From Lachnospiraceae bacterium (lineage in GTDB: Bacteria; Bacillota; Clostridia; Lachnospirales; Lachnospiraceae), in the NCBI GenBank assembly GCA_030536685.1, contig JAUNPP010000001.1, positions 103,944-148,708 of the forward strand: 44,765 nucleotides of DNA. Direction: 5' to 3'. Shown in pieces: positions 8,784-18,036 of this stretch; within the stretch, counting starts at the first letter, position 1, and every line of letters starts with the position of its first letter. The notes below the pieces were generated by a model. That model was not told the DNA's origin, searched no databases, and worked only from the letters and a program-made list of their open reading frames with translations. The translations under genes were made by a program, and so were the position numbers.

Positions 8784-9335
8784 ATGAAAGCGACAGGAAT
8801 AGTCAGAAGAATCGACGAACTTGGCAGACTCGTGATTCCTAAAGAAATCAGAAGAACCCTTCGGCTGCGTGAAGGTACACCGTTGGAAATCTATACAGAT
8901 GCAGAGGGCGGTATTGTTTTAAAAAAATATTCACCGATGGAGGATCTGGGGACATTTGCAAAGCAGTACGCAGATACTCTGGCTCAGACCACAGGGCATA
9001 TGGTATGCATTATGGATCGGGATCAGATCATTGCGGCTTCAGGAGGCATCAAAAAAGAAATTCAGGGAAAGCAGATCAGCAAGCAGATGGAAGCTGTCAT
9101 TTCGAATCGCACGGTGATTGTGCCCGGTACAAAAGCAGAACAGAAAAATGTATCGATAACGGCCGGGGATCAGGGCGAATACAGCAGCATGGTGGTATAT
9201 CCTATTATCTGCGAAGGAGATGCAATAGGCGCGGTTAGTCTTATGAGCAAAGATACCCGCAGGAAAATGGGAGAAGCCGAGCAGAAGCTGGCAGCAGCAG
9301 CAGCGGGGTTTTTAGGGAAACAAATGGAGAGTTGA
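8784..9335 (+). CDS. spoVT: Stage V sporulation protein T, AbrB-family transcription regulator
   Basis: 183 residues. The N-terminal swapped-hairpin AbrB domain reads MKATGIVRRIDELGRLVIPKEIR (about 1-45), the almost invariant SpoVT signature. The C-terminal part (about 55-180) is the GAF-like sensor domain. The ATG at 8784 follows AAAGGAGGAAC; the open frame extends upstream but that part overlaps the antiporter gene. In Bacillus SpoVT modulates late forespore sigma-G gene expression; in Clostridia it is also needed for spore maturation. It stands alone between the antiporter operon and a hairpin element. Confidence 0.95.
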   Translation: MKATGIVRRIDELGRLVIPKEIRRTLRLREGTPLEIYTDAEGGIVLKKYSPMEDLGTFAKQYADTLAQTTGHMVCIMDRDQIIAASGGIKKEIQGKQISKQMEAVISNRTVIVPGTKAEQKNVSITAGDQGEYSSMVVYPIICEGDAIGAVSLMSKDTRRKMGEAEQKLAAAAAGFLGKQMES

Positions 9336-9354
9336 GTTAGTTTTTTGGAGGGGT

Positions 9355-9498
9355 GGACAGGGGGTGGGTGTCCAAGGGACGCAAGAGGTCAATCATACGA
9401 AGTTCTACGAGGCTAGTGTGGGTGCTTTGCACCCAATACGCCTCTTTAGAACTTGTATGATTGACCTCTTGCTGGGTATTGCGGAATTTCCCCCTGTC
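9355..9498 (+). repeat. Variable-stem hairpin element, copy A
   Basis: Starts 19 bp after spoVT. The head has GGACAG, then GTGTCCA, then GGGAC. It is followed by an 18-bp stem arm GCAAGAGGTCAATCATAC (9381-9398) whose exact reverse complement is at 9455-9472. A single unpaired G follows the 5' arm, and the stem then continues (AAGTTCTA/TAGAACTT) to an apical hairpin GGGTGC-TTT-GCACCC. After the stem comes CTGG(G)TATTGCGG and the tail CCCCCTGTC (9490-9498), which can pair with GACAGGGGG in the head. The same layout recurs at four other places in the window. Confidence 0.9.
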
Positions 9499-9577
9499 TA
9501 TGAATCAAAAAACTATGTGGGAGGTTTTGGAAAGATGTTCATGCGCGGTTCTCCCATATACAGTTTAACTTTTATGG

Positions 9578-9703
9578 GACAGGTGCGAGCAGCTGAAAGA
9601 CAGCAAAAGAGCGGGAATACAAGTCTTATAGGCAACATTTCCAGGTTGCCGGAAAGACTTCGTATTCCCGCTCTTTTGCGTCCCCTGGACACTCCCCCTG
9701 TCC
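9578..9703 (-). repeat. Variable-stem hairpin element, copy B
   Basis: Minus-strand copy, convergent with copy A. Read on minus: GGGACAGGGGG, AGTGTCCAGGGGAC, then the stem arm GCAAAAGAGCGGGAATAC with a perfect 18-bp complement (plus-strand 9603-9620 and 9662-9679). An unpaired G and AAGTCTT/AAGACTT lead to a GGCAAC/GTTGCC apical stem, and the tail ends in CCTGTCC. The stem sequence differs completely from that of copy A, while head, ATAC/GTAT junction and tail are conserved. It ends 34 bp from the stop of the transglutaminase-like gene. Confidence 0.9.
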
Positions 9704-9737
9704 CTAAAAAACGCTAAACTGTTAAATTACTGTTAAA

Positions 9738-11801
9738 TTAATGAACTGTTTTTTTGCGTTTTGCTGACCAGCCTGAGTAATAGTTGTTTTTGGATACGGT
9801 CTTATAGGAACGTGTACGTACATAGTAAACCTTTCCTTTGCTTAATGAGGAAATGGTTTTGCTGAGAGTTTTGTTTGTTTTTATGGTTATTATTTTGGCG
9901 TTGCTGAAGTCGCTTTTGGTTCCGTATTGAATCTGATAACCGGTGGCTTTGCTGTTTTTGCTCCATTGTACTGTTATTTTTTTGCTTCCTGAATTTTCCA
10001 GGGAGGTGATGGAGGGGGTTGTCAGACGATAAATGCTTTTGCCGGAGATACAGGAGCTTTTTGCTGTTTTATGATAAGCTTTTATCGTGTACGTATATTT
10101 GGAACCGTTTTTTCGTCCTTCGTGAGTCCATCTGAGTGAGGTATCGGATGTAACGCTTTTGAGTTTTTTCGTTCCGTCGGAGGTTCTCTGATAAATTACA
10201 TATTTTGATGCACCGGGAATGTGGTTACATTTGATTGTAATGCCGGAAGATGTGTTGTATAGTCTGACCTCCGGGGTTTTCAGAAGAATTTCCACATAGG
10301 CTTTTAAAATCTCTGTTTTATAATTTTTCTTTTTTATTTTACAGTAAACGGTATGCTTTCCGGCTTCTGTAAATGAGGGACGGTTCGTTGTGTAGCTTCC
10401 GTCTTTTGAGGTGGAGTAGTAAACAGAGGCTCCTTCGGGTGCTGTAACGGAAACCGTGTGGGCTTTTTTGTCATAATAGCCGCGGTAGCCCTTGATAGAA
10501 ATGTCTGCAAAAATCAAGGGGTTGATGGTGTATTTTGCGGTAATGGAGCCGGTGCAGGGTGCGATGGCTGTGGCGATGGCGGATGCGGTGCCCGCATTCA
10601 CATTATTTTGGTACGCTACAGAGAAATCAACATCCTTTGTTAATCCGTCAATCGTAACGGAAGGTTCTTTTGCGGTTCCATCATAATCGAAGCTTGTTTT
10701 GGATAATCGAATCTTTTCATTTGCAAGATTGATGATCTCAGGGTTATAGTTTTCTGCTGCCATGGGATAGGATTTTGTGAAATCACTGTCCTGATATTCC
10801 TTGTCACGGACATGGTCTTTGAAATTGGTCTCATTTAATAAGAACCAGGAGTACTCTTTGCTGTCCTCATAGGAGCTGGAATCCCAGGTGGAGTCTGCGT
10901 TATACCAGGATTTTCCGATGGAAATGATATTCCAGGCATGTGATTCGCCGTTTCCGGTGCCGACAATAATGCGGACGGGAATATCTGATTCTCTGAGAAG
11001 GCGGTAAAGCGCGAGCGCATAGCCCTGGCAGACCGCGGTCTTGTTGATAAGAGCTGCGTATGCCGTGTATTTTAGTTTGTATTCATTATCCTCAAGCGTA
11101 TCGTAATCGTAATCCACGGTGGTTACCAGATAGCGATAAAGAGATTCGATTTTTTCATATGTAGTTTTGTTGTTTAAATCCTGTTTGGAAAGAATCGTAT
11201 CTACTGTTTTGGAAACCTCCTGTTCCTGCTCGAGTGTGGTGTAGTAAACAATGGAGTAGGTGAAGGTATAATGGTAGCTGCCGTTGGTAGGATAGTAGGA
11301 AATATTACCTCCAACCTCTTCCCACTGCCAAAGCAGATAGTCACCTTCGTCAGGCACGCCGGTTTCCTCCATCGCCAGATAGAATAATCCAAGCATTACG
11401 TCTCTGTAATCTTCATCCGGTGTAACAAAAGTAAGCGCAAATTTACCAATTCGCTGTTTCATCTTCTGGCGGATCACATCAGCAGCTTTTGCCTCGGAGG
11501 TAAAGGTTCCCTCTGATGGGGGCGTTTCCTCACTGACTGTGGAAGGTGTGTCAGCTGAGTAGCTGCTTATGCTCTGCGGTGCGGCACCCGGTGAATAAAG
11601 CGGATTCTGATAGAAGAAGCTGTCGGTCTGCTGTCCGGTCTTGTCCGTATTGCTGTCAGCCTGTTCCGAAAACTGATTTGCCTGAGAGACCGCCTCATTT
11701 TCCGTTTTCCGACCTTCATCAGCCAGCGCCGGAACCGGTACAGACCCGAAAATAAGAGCCAGAACCAGAATCGAAGCAAGCAATGATTTGATATGTCTCA
11801 T
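9738..11801 (-). CDS. Secreted transglutaminase-like protein with Ig-like and fibronectin-type repeats
   Basis: 687 residues. The N terminus is a signal peptide (MRHIKSLLASILVLALIFG, cleavage likely after ALA at about 28); the ATG at 11801 follows AAGGAGG, so the longer upstream frame is not used. A hydrophilic linker (about 30-110) precedes a transglutaminase-like domain with candidate catalytic Cys (TAVCQGYAL, about 258), His (ESHAWN, about 288) and Asp (YNADSTWD, about 302). Next are an MBG/Ig-like domain (about 365-435), another beta-rich segment and two fibronectin type III-like domains (about 520-687). No LPXTG or membrane anchor is seen, so it is probably released or loosely wall-bound. 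Role could be protein crosslinking or proteolysis at the surface; the substrate is unknown. Confidence 0.8.
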   Translation of the reverse strand: MRHIKSLLASILVLALIFGSVPVPALADEGRKTENEAVSQANQFSEQADSNTDKTGQQTDSFFYQNPLYSPGAAPQSISSYSADTPSTVSEETPPSEGTFTSEAKAADVIRQKMKQRIGKFALTFVTPDEDYRDVMLGLFYLAMEETGVPDEGDYLLWQWEEVGGNISYYPTNGSYHYTFTYSIVYYTTLEQEQEVSKTVDTILSKQDLNNKTTYEKIESLYRYLVTTVDYDYDTLEDNEYKLKYTAYAALINKTAVCQGYALALYRLLRESDIPVRIIVGTGNGESHAWNIISIGKSWYNADSTWDSSSYEDSKEYSWFLLNETNFKDHVRDKEYQDSDFTKSYPMAAENYNPEIINLANEKIRLSKTSFDYDGTAKEPSVTIDGLTKDVDFSVAYQNNVNAGTASAIATAIAPCTGSITAKYTINPLIFADISIKGYRGYYDKKAHTVSVTAPEGASVYYSTSKDGSYTTNRPSFTEAGKHTVYCKIKKKNYKTEILKAYVEILLKTPEVRLYNTSSGITIKCNHIPGASKYVIYQRTSDGTKKLKSVTSDTSLRWTHEGRKNGSKYTYTIKAYHKTAKSSCISGKSIYRLTTPSITSLENSGSKKITVQWSKNSKATGYQIQYGTKSDFSNAKIITIKTNKTLSKTISSLSKGKVYYVRTRSYKTVSKNNYYSGWSAKRKKTVH

Positions 11802-11967
11802 AAAATGAAACCTCCTTGTAGTTTTTATAGTCATTTTGCAACAATAGTAGCATAAAAGGCGGGAAAAGGAAATAGAAATAAAAATGTGTGAAGGCTCCAT
11901 TACAGTACGATCCTGTTAAACCATTTTTATCTTTTAATAGATTCTATCATAAGCGGTCGTACACTTG

Positions 11968-12624
11968 TTATTCCGCAAATGCTGGATCTGATGAGAGCCA
12001 CTGCAAGCAGATTTGTGCGCATTCATTCGCATCTGCGGACCAGGCATCTGCATCTGTCTCTGCAAAAGAATCTTCATTTACACATACACCGCCTACTATA
12101 ATTTTGGTTTGTTCGCGCAAACCAGCAGTCTTCAGCATATCAGAAACTGTTTTCATCGAATTCAAAGAAAATCTCATAACACCGGATAACGCAAGTATAT
12201 GGATATTTTTCCGACGAATCGTATCCACAATAAGATCAGGTGCTACATTTACACCTAAATCTTCTACAGTGATCCCTTTTGTCATCAACATTGCTTTCAC
12301 AATATTTTTTCCGACATCGTGAATATCTCCTTCTACCGTGCAGAGTAACACAGTTCCAGACTGTTGTTCTTCCTGAAGAGCGATAAAACAATCATGGAAA
12401 ATATCCATGATATTACTCATTACTTTTGAAGCATATATCAGATCACCAATAAAATATTCACAATCATCAAAACGGTCACTGACGATTGACATACCACGCC
12501 TGAGTTCTTCAAGAACTATAAAAACATCATCCGGATTGGCAGCTGCAATCCTTCGAGCCTCTTCCTCAACGACTTCCCCCTCCAGATCCCCCAATAGTTC
12601 GCCAATTATTTTATACTTACTCAT
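11968..12624 (-). CDS. Corrinoid (B12-binding) protein of a methyltransferase system, MtbC/MttC-like
   Basis: 218 residues. The N-terminal helical cap (about 1-90) is typical of methyltransferase corrinoid proteins. The B12-binding Rossmann domain carries GDIHDVGKNIV (about 98-108), where the His is the lower cobalt ligand of the DxHxxG motif, and later SGVMRFSLNSM and VGGVCVNEDSF. Such proteins accept a methyl group from an MttB-type enzyme and pass it to a second methyltransferase. It is encoded downstream of two MttB homologues and a LysR gene on the same strand. The ribosome-binding site is GAGGT, 9 bp before ATG. No partner MtxA-type methyltransferase or reductive activator is visible in the window. 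Confidence 0.9.
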   Translation of the reverse strand: MSKYKIIGELLGDLEGEVVEEEARRIAAANPDDVFIVLEELRRGMSIVSDRFDDCEYFIGDLIYASKVMSNIMDIFHDCFIALQEEQQSGTVLLCTVEGDIHDVGKNIVKAMLMTKGITVEDLGVNVAPDLIVDTIRRKNIHILALSGVMRFSLNSMKTVSDMLKTAGLREQTKIIVGGVCVNEDSFAETDADAWSADANECAQICLQWLSSDPAFAE

Positions 12625-12704
12625 ATATGAAACCTCGTTAATTTCCTGATATGTTTACTACGCAAATTTTTCAAAACTCTATGTATCATGAGCTGTTTTA
12701 TGTA

Positions 12705-13586
12705 TTAACAGAATGATTCTCTGATACAACGAATGAAATCTTCAAGATAGGCTTGTTTTGCTCTGTTATACCATACAGAGATCATTCGATTGGTATATTC
12801 TCCTGTAACTTTAATACTGCGCCGATTGGCACTGTTTCTTCGGTATTCTTTGGAAGACATATATTGACTGGAGCTTTCGAAAATAATAGGACGCACCAAA
12901 TCACTGGCCAACAGATCATGGTAAGACTCTGCATCCAATGTTAATGCCCAACGAACTTTTACATGATTCAATTCTAAAATTTTTTCCACCCAGTCATTGA
13001 CTCCTTTTATATCAGAAGTTCGCATAATACTCATTCCATTCAATTCCTTGATATTGATGGAACGTTTTTGAGCCAACGGATTTTCAGCAGGAACCGAAAG
13101 CAAAAGCTGCTCATTTAGCACGGGCATTTTCATAACCTGATCCGATTCTTTGCTTTTCATAAAAAAATCGTCAGACACAACCACATCGGCATCTTTGTGA
13201 AAAAACAAATCGGGAATAGAATGATTTTGAACCAGTTCATAATGAATAGAACGAACAGATTCACGAAAATAGTTTTCCATAATAAAAGAAAAAAAATTAC
13301 ATATGCTGTAGACGAAAAGTTCTCTGTCTTCAGCGGATGCAAATGCCCTGTCAATCTGTTTCAGCAGCCCTTCCATCTGATTTGCAAACTCCAACAGTTT
13401 TCTGCCGTTTTCATTGATAAGTAAACGTTTGCCTTTTCGTTCAAATAAATGGCAGCCCAGTTCTGCTTCGATTTTAGAAAGAGTTTTGCTTAATGCCGGT
13501 GCGGATATAAACAATGCTTCTGATGCTCTGGTGATATTTTCATATTGTGCAATCATTTTAAATTGTAATATTTTATCACTGTTCAT
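12705..13586 (-). CDS. LysR-family transcriptional regulator
   Basis: 293 residues. An N-terminal winged helix-turn-helix (about 1-62; ITRASEALFISAPALSKTLSKIE) is followed by a periplasmic-binding-fold effector domain. A good AGGAGG lies 9 bp before the ATG. It is placed between the two mttB-like genes and the corrinoid protein gene, all on the minus strand, rather than divergent from its targets as is usual for LysR regulators. It is therefore the likely local regulator of quaternary-amine demethylation; the inducer is unknown. Confidence 0.88.
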   Translation of the reverse strand: MNSDKILQFKMIAQYENITRASEALFISAPALSKTLSKIEAELGCHLFERKGKRLLINENGRKLLEFANQMEGLLKQIDRAFASAEDRELFVYSICNFFSFIMENYFRESVRSIHYELVQNHSIPDLFFHKDADVVVSDDFFMKSKESDQVMKMPVLNEQLLLSVPAENPLAQKRSINIKELNGMSIMRTSDIKGVNDWVEKILELNHVKVRWALTLDAESYHDLLASDLVRPIIFESSSQYMSSKEYRRNSANRRSIKVTGEYTNRMISVWYNRAKQAYLEDFIRCIRESFC

Positions 13587-13619
13587 GAAATATATCCTCC
13601 TGAATATCAGTATACATTA

Positions 13620-13657
13620 GAAATGGCTGTCACGTAAAGCCGTTTCAGCCATTTCCC
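13620..13657 (-). other. Hairpin between mttB homologue and lysR gene
   Basis: Arms GAAATGGCTG and CAGCCATTTC form a 10-bp perfect inverted repeat with an 18-nt loop, located 34 bp upstream of the LysR start. No T-run follows on the minus strand, so it is not a clear intrinsic terminator. It could act as a processing or stability element, or as an operator. Confidence 0.5.
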
Positions 13658-13770
13658 AGAGAAAAATTATTCATGTAATAAATTGATTTTGTAAAATTAA
13701 CGATATCAAATCTATTTTTTGATTTTATTAGTTAGATAGAAAAATTTTCTTATCTGACGTATACTATGGA

Positions 13771-15198
13771 TTACTTCTGAAATTCTTTTAGCAATTCAGC
13801 AGGCACATATTTGGCAAGAACTTCAAAACGTTCTTTTTCCACATCAGGCATACGGTATTCTTCCAGTCTTCTGGTGTAAATTGCCTTTGTTCTGTCTGTT
13901 ACAGACTGTGACCCTTTATCCAGCCAAGTAGCATGTGCCATATGTGTTGCACAGTTTAAAACAGACGTCTCCTCACGGTAATAATCAAAAGAATCTGCCA
14001 GATTATCATCAGAAAGATTCATGAATCCGCCGCCAGGTCCGGCTTCTTTTACGCAGTCAAAGAGCATGGACTCTTCAGAAATTTCGAAGCCTCTCATTAT
14101 TCTCTTACAAGACAAAATAATTTCTTCGTCATAAATAAATTTATCATAGCTAAGAGAACAATCCTGATCCATACCGCCGCATGCATGAACGACCAGATCA
14201 GCACCACTTAAAATAGTATTGAATGCCGTACTAAAAGATTCTGCACCTGCCTGCATATCAACCTGTTTTGAATCACCTGAAGAACCTCCTGTTCTTACAG
14301 GCAATCCATAGTAATTTCCTAAAGATTTAGTTGCCGCGAAAATCAAACTCTGTTCAGGACTGCCTACACATGGAGTCATATAGCGGAGATCACATCCATG
14401 GCTCTGAATACCGTAAATGACAGGAACACCAGCATTGATCAGCTGTGTTAATACGATGGTTGAAAGTACTTCCGCATTGTTGAGCATTAATAAAGAGCCA
14501 AGAGAACCGGGGCAGGTCAGTCCGGGCATAGAAGAAGAAGAAATAAACATGATCTGCCCTTCTCTGGAATATTCGATCAGTGCTTCACACATTGCAGTAC
14601 TTACATGGCAGGGAGAAGAAGTGCTGATAAGACCTGCAACAACAGGTTTATCCTTGATACCCAAGAAATCCTGCGCCATTTTAATGGAATCAATCGCACT
14701 CTGTTTTCCATCTACCATACCAATCATAGGATGTGTATCATGTAGCATAACAGCTGCCTGTGCCCAGTTGGAGCATACTTCCTGGGGCATGAAACCGATA
14801 TCACAAAGGTTAGGATTGGATACATCCAGTGCAGGGCTGGTTGCAGCCAGTTTTACAAAATTCAGAAAATCTCTTTTTTCAACGGGATGGAAATTGCCGT
14901 CTTCCAGAATGAAAATAGGACCATATGTGGGAGCACAAATGCTGCTTCCATCACCAACAGTTATGTGACCACTTCTGCCGTACCAGTCAAACTGCTTGGG
15001 AGTGGTTTCCAGAGCTTTCATAACATCTTTTTCAGTCATATAAACGGTTTCTCCAACAGTTTTGAAACCATGCTGTCTGAAAATTTCCAGTGCCTCTTCA
15101 CAGCAGAATTTTACACCAACTTCTTCCAATGTCTTCATTGTATATTCATGGATAATATCTAATTCTTCTTTTGTTGCAAACTGATATACGTGTTTCAT
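13771..15198 (-). CDS. MttB-superfamily (non-pyrrolysine) quaternary-amine corrinoid methyltransferase
   Basis: 475 residues in one uninterrupted frame, so this is a non-pyrrolysine member of the trimethylamine methyltransferase (MttB) superfamily. Members of this group demethylate glycine betaine (MtgB), proline betaine (MtpB), carnitine (MtcB) or related quaternary amines, moving the methyl to a corrinoid protein; the substrate here cannot be told from sequence alone. Family-type segments include the N-terminal HEYTMKTLEEVGV helix, GPIFILEDG and RTGGSSGDSKQVDMQAGAES. AGGAGG precedes the ATG. It is 23 bp downstream of a paralogous gene, so the two are probably cotranscribed. Confidence 0.9.
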   Translation of the reverse strand: MKHVYQFATKEELDIIHEYTMKTLEEVGVKFCCEEALEIFRQHGFKTVGETVYMTEKDVMKALETTPKQFDWYGRSGHITVGDGSSICAPTYGPIFILEDGNFHPVEKRDFLNFVKLAATSPALDVSNPNLCDIGFMPQEVCSNWAQAAVMLHDTHPMIGMVDGKQSAIDSIKMAQDFLGIKDKPVVAGLISTSSPCHVSTAMCEALIEYSREGQIMFISSSSMPGLTCPGSLGSLLMLNNAEVLSTIVLTQLINAGVPVIYGIQSHGCDLRYMTPCVGSPEQSLIFAATKSLGNYYGLPVRTGGSSGDSKQVDMQAGAESFSTAFNTILSGADLVVHACGGMDQDCSLSYDKFIYDEEIILSCKRIMRGFEISEESMLFDCVKEAGPGGGFMNLSDDNLADSFDYYREETSVLNCATHMAHATWLDKGSQSVTDRTKAIYTRRLEEYRMPDVEKERFEVLAKYVPAELLKEFQK

Positions 15199-15221
15199 AA
15201 TAACCTCCTAAACTGGTTCGA

Positions 15222-16619
15222 TTATGGACGCAAAAGCTCTCCCGGTACATATTGTAACAGAACTTCCATCTGTTCTCTGGTCGGAAGTTTTGTTTCATAT
15301 TGATTCAGTCGTTCCAGATAAGCAGCTCTTGTACGATTTGTAAATGTTTCTGCACCATGTTTCATCCAGAACGCATAAGATTCTCTATCAGGAATCTTTG
15401 CTCTTCTATAATCGTTTCTATAATATTTTGATGTACGATCCAGATAATTTCTACCGGGACCAATCGATAAAATTTTATCGATTTGTAAAGCCTCTTCTGA
15501 GACATCAATACCTTTTGAAAAGCGTTGTACAGACTGGAGAATTTCTTCGTCATAAATATATTTATCAAAACTGATTCCCAAATCTGCAGACAGAACACCG
15601 CAGGTATGCAGAACGAGATCTGCACCACTGGTGACGCTGGCTAATAAATTGGAACAGGACTCGGCACCGCTTTGCATATCCGCAAGTTTTGCATCGCTTG
15701 TTGCACCTCCGGTTCTGACAGGAATTCCGTAAAAATCACCAAAAGCTTTAACAGAAGCATAAATTAAACTTTGTTCGGCACTACCTACAATAGGAAGACA
15801 GCTTCTCAAATCTACGCTGTGGCTTTGATTGCCATAAAGTACCGGTACTCCCGGATTAATCAGTTGTGTCAATACAATCCCAGCGAGAATTTCTGTATTA
15901 TTTACCAGAAGTAAACCAGACAGACTGTCAGGTGCGGTAATACCACTCATAGCAGAAGGAGTCAAAATGATACATTGTCCTTCTGATGCATAAACAGTAA
16001 TTGCATCACATACATAGTCGGGATAACAAAAAGGAGATTCCATATTAACCAGACCGCAGACCACAATCTGATGATCAGTACCATAGAATTCTTTTGTCAT
16101 ACGGATTGAATGCAATGCTTGTATGCTGCTGTCAACCATACCCATAACCGGTTTAGTACTGAGAGTAAGTGTCATGGCCTGTGCCCACTCGCTATAAACA
16201 GGGGATTTGAGAAAACTCAGATCAAGTATATTTGGATTCATAATCTGCATTACAGTGCTGGTTTCATTTAACTGCTGAAAGCGAATGAAATCTTCATAAT
16301 TGCTTTTGTGATAAATATCATTTTCCAAAACATAAACCGGGCCATAAGAAGGTCCGAAAATCTGTTTTTTTCCGCCGATTTCTACACTGGTTTCCCGTCC
16401 TGTCCATATAAAGCTTTTCGGAACTGTTGAGAAAGCGTTCCAAATATCTTTCTCCTGCATATAAACAATATCACCATTTACATGAAAACCGTGATTTTGA
16501 AAGAGTTCCAATACCGTTTTACTACGAAATTGCACACCGTTTCTTGCAAGAAGAAACATGGATTTTTCATGAATTAACTGTATATCCTGTTCGGATATTC
16601 CATAATTGTGTCTGTTCAT
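15222..16619 (-). CDS. MttB-superfamily (non-pyrrolysine) methyltransferase, second paralogue
   Basis: 465 residues, clearly paralogous to the downstream neighbour across its whole length (compare VRTGGATSDAKLADMQSGAE with VRTGGSSGDSKQVDMQAGAE). There is no in-frame amber codon. Start: two ATGs are possible; the one at 16619 has the better distance (9 bp) from AAGGAG than 16625 (3 bp). It transfers a methyl group from a quaternary or tertiary amine to the corrinoid protein encoded nearby. Two paralogues with one corrinoid protein suggest either two substrates or a heteromeric enzyme. Confidence 0.9.
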   Translation of the reverse strand: MNRHNYGISEQDIQLIHEKSMFLLARNGVQFRSKTVLELFQNHGFHVNGDIVYMQEKDIWNAFSTVPKSFIWTGRETSVEIGGKKQIFGPSYGPVYVLENDIYHKSNYEDFIRFQQLNETSTVMQIMNPNILDLSFLKSPVYSEWAQAMTLTLSTKPVMGMVDSSIQALHSIRMTKEFYGTDHQIVVCGLVNMESPFCYPDYVCDAITVYASEGQCIILTPSAMSGITAPDSLSGLLLVNNTEILAGIVLTQLINPGVPVLYGNQSHSVDLRSCLPIVGSAEQSLIYASVKAFGDFYGIPVRTGGATSDAKLADMQSGAESCSNLLASVTSGADLVLHTCGVLSADLGISFDKYIYDEEILQSVQRFSKGIDVSEEALQIDKILSIGPGRNYLDRTSKYYRNDYRRAKIPDRESYAFWMKHGAETFTNRTRAAYLERLNQYETKLPTREQMEVLLQYVPGELLRP

Positions 16620-16800
16620 ATACATATACTCCTTATAATTGTTAAATTCTGTTTTTCAGAAAGTATGCCAAGAAAAACATCCCTATATCATCTTATTCTG
16701 AATCGTAATCAGTATTTTGAAATTATAAGTAATTATATCATAAAGTTGACAGGAAACGCTCCTGGTGTTTATGCAACTTCAATTGGGTCTGTTATCAAAT

Positions 16801-18036
16801 TTAATTTGCTGCCTTTTTAGTCTTGATTTTTGCAGATGTCATTCTACAGAGTATCAAACCGAGAATAAAGAATGCAATCATGATACAGAAGTAGATTCTG
16901 TAGCCGATACTTCCGAAAGAATCAACCAATTTTCCTCCCAGCGCATAAGTCCACATATCACCTGAAAATGTTATCGTACATGCAAGACCAACAGCGGTAG
17001 CTCTTACCCTGTCATGAACACCAATTTCTGCAACGGTGGTAAACCAGCACGGGGTAGAAAGGTTAAATAAGATAGACATCAGCAAGACTGCTGCAATTGC
17101 AATCCATGCAAAGGCAGGTGTCCAAGGAATAACTGTCATGATTATAGTGATGATCAGAGAACCCCAAAGTGCGAATTTCATTACTTTCAAAGGAGATTTC
17201 AGTTTATCGACCAACAGCCCGGAAGAAGGCGAGGTCAGCAGTCGTACAAAATGAACGCGAATTGTTACAACCACAGTGATCAGTGCCGCGGATACTGCAA
17301 AATCGGCTTCCAGCATAGGAGATACATAAGCCATTACAGAGTAAATCATTTCCGCACAGAAGGTAACACCGCCAACCATCCATACTTCCGGCATCCGGAT
17401 AACTTCTCCCAGATATTCCAGTTTGAATTTTTCATCGGGATCTTCTGATTTTTCCTTATAACCGCGATAGAAAATCAAAATCACAACCGCGGCAAGGATG
17501 TTAACAACCGCAAAAGTTGTCAGTAACAATCTTAAACCTGTTTCATTACCTGAATTTGCAACGATTGCAGAAACAATCAGACCGATCACTGTACCAGATA
17601 AACCGCACAGACCATAAAAGAAACCATATAGCTTACCTTCAATTTCTGTAGGACCAAGGCTTTTTACAAATCTTGTCATACTTCCCCAATAAGTGCCGAT
17701 TGCAAAGAAACCAAGTAAAAATTCAATGACCAGTAATACCTTATAGGGTGGGAATGTGGTCATGTATAACAAACATGCAGCACATCCGAAATGAGATACC
17801 AGCATCAGCGTTTTGGTTTTGAAAATATCACCTAAAATACCGCCGAACAAGTAACCGATTGTTGTCACAACACCTACCATTGTCATGCAGGTACCAACCT
17901 GTAATGCAGTCAGATTCATACCGTTAGCAAACAACGTATAATAGCTATTGATCAAAAATGCACTTCCGTTCAGTACTTGATAACCGAAGCCTGCAAATAT
18001 CAGCAACAGCCAACTTCTCCATCCAAGTTTTTTCAT
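16801..18036 (-). CDS. MFS transporter, probable methylamine/betaine uptake
   Basis: 411 residues with about 12 membrane helices, major facilitator type. The start at 18036 (MKKLGWRSW) follows AGAGGGGC; the longer open frame upstream has no supporting site. It is first in the minus-strand series before the two MttB-family genes, so substrate uptake for the demethylation pathway is the natural inference. The substrate itself cannot be read from the sequence. The gap of about 180 bp to the next gene may hold a second promoter. Confidence 0.85.
   Translation of the reverse strand: MKKLGWRSWLLLIFAGFGYQVLNGSAFLINSYYTLFANGMNLTALQVGTCMTMVGVVTTIGYLFGGILGDIFKTKTLMLVSHFGCAACLLYMTTFPPYKVLLVIEFLLGFFAIGTYWGSMTRFVKSLGPTEIEGKLYGFFYGLCGLSGTVIGLIVSAIVANSGNETGLRLLLTTFAVVNILAAVVILIFYRGYKEKSEDPDEKFKLEYLGEVIRMPEVWMVGGVTFCAEMIYSVMAYVSPMLEADFAVSAALITVVVTIRVHFVRLLTSPSSGLLVDKLKSPLKVMKFALWGSLIITIIMTVIPWTPAFAWIAIAAVLLMSILFNLSTPCWFTTVAEIGVHDRVRATAVGLACTITFSGDMWTYALGGKLVDSFGSIGYRIYFCIMIAFFILGLILCRMTSAKIKTKKAAN

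Noticed and set aside
9355-9703. CRISPR array or integron attC sites as explanation for the hairpin elements
   Set aside because: There is no regular repeat-spacer spacing and no Cas genes. attC core sites (GTTRRRY) and an integrase are absent, and the elements are dispersed singly or in inverted pairs.
9364-9717. 117-codon open frame on plus spanning hairpin elements A and B
   Set aside because: It begins with GTG inside the element head, has no ribosome-binding site, and its codons are simply the two palindromic elements read through. The protein has no recognisable family or domain.
13771-16619. Possible pyrrolysine-containing trimethylamine methyltransferases
   Set aside because: Both frames run full length (475 and 465 residues) with no internal amber codon and no pylTSBCD genes are seen; these are the non-pyrrolysine subgroup.
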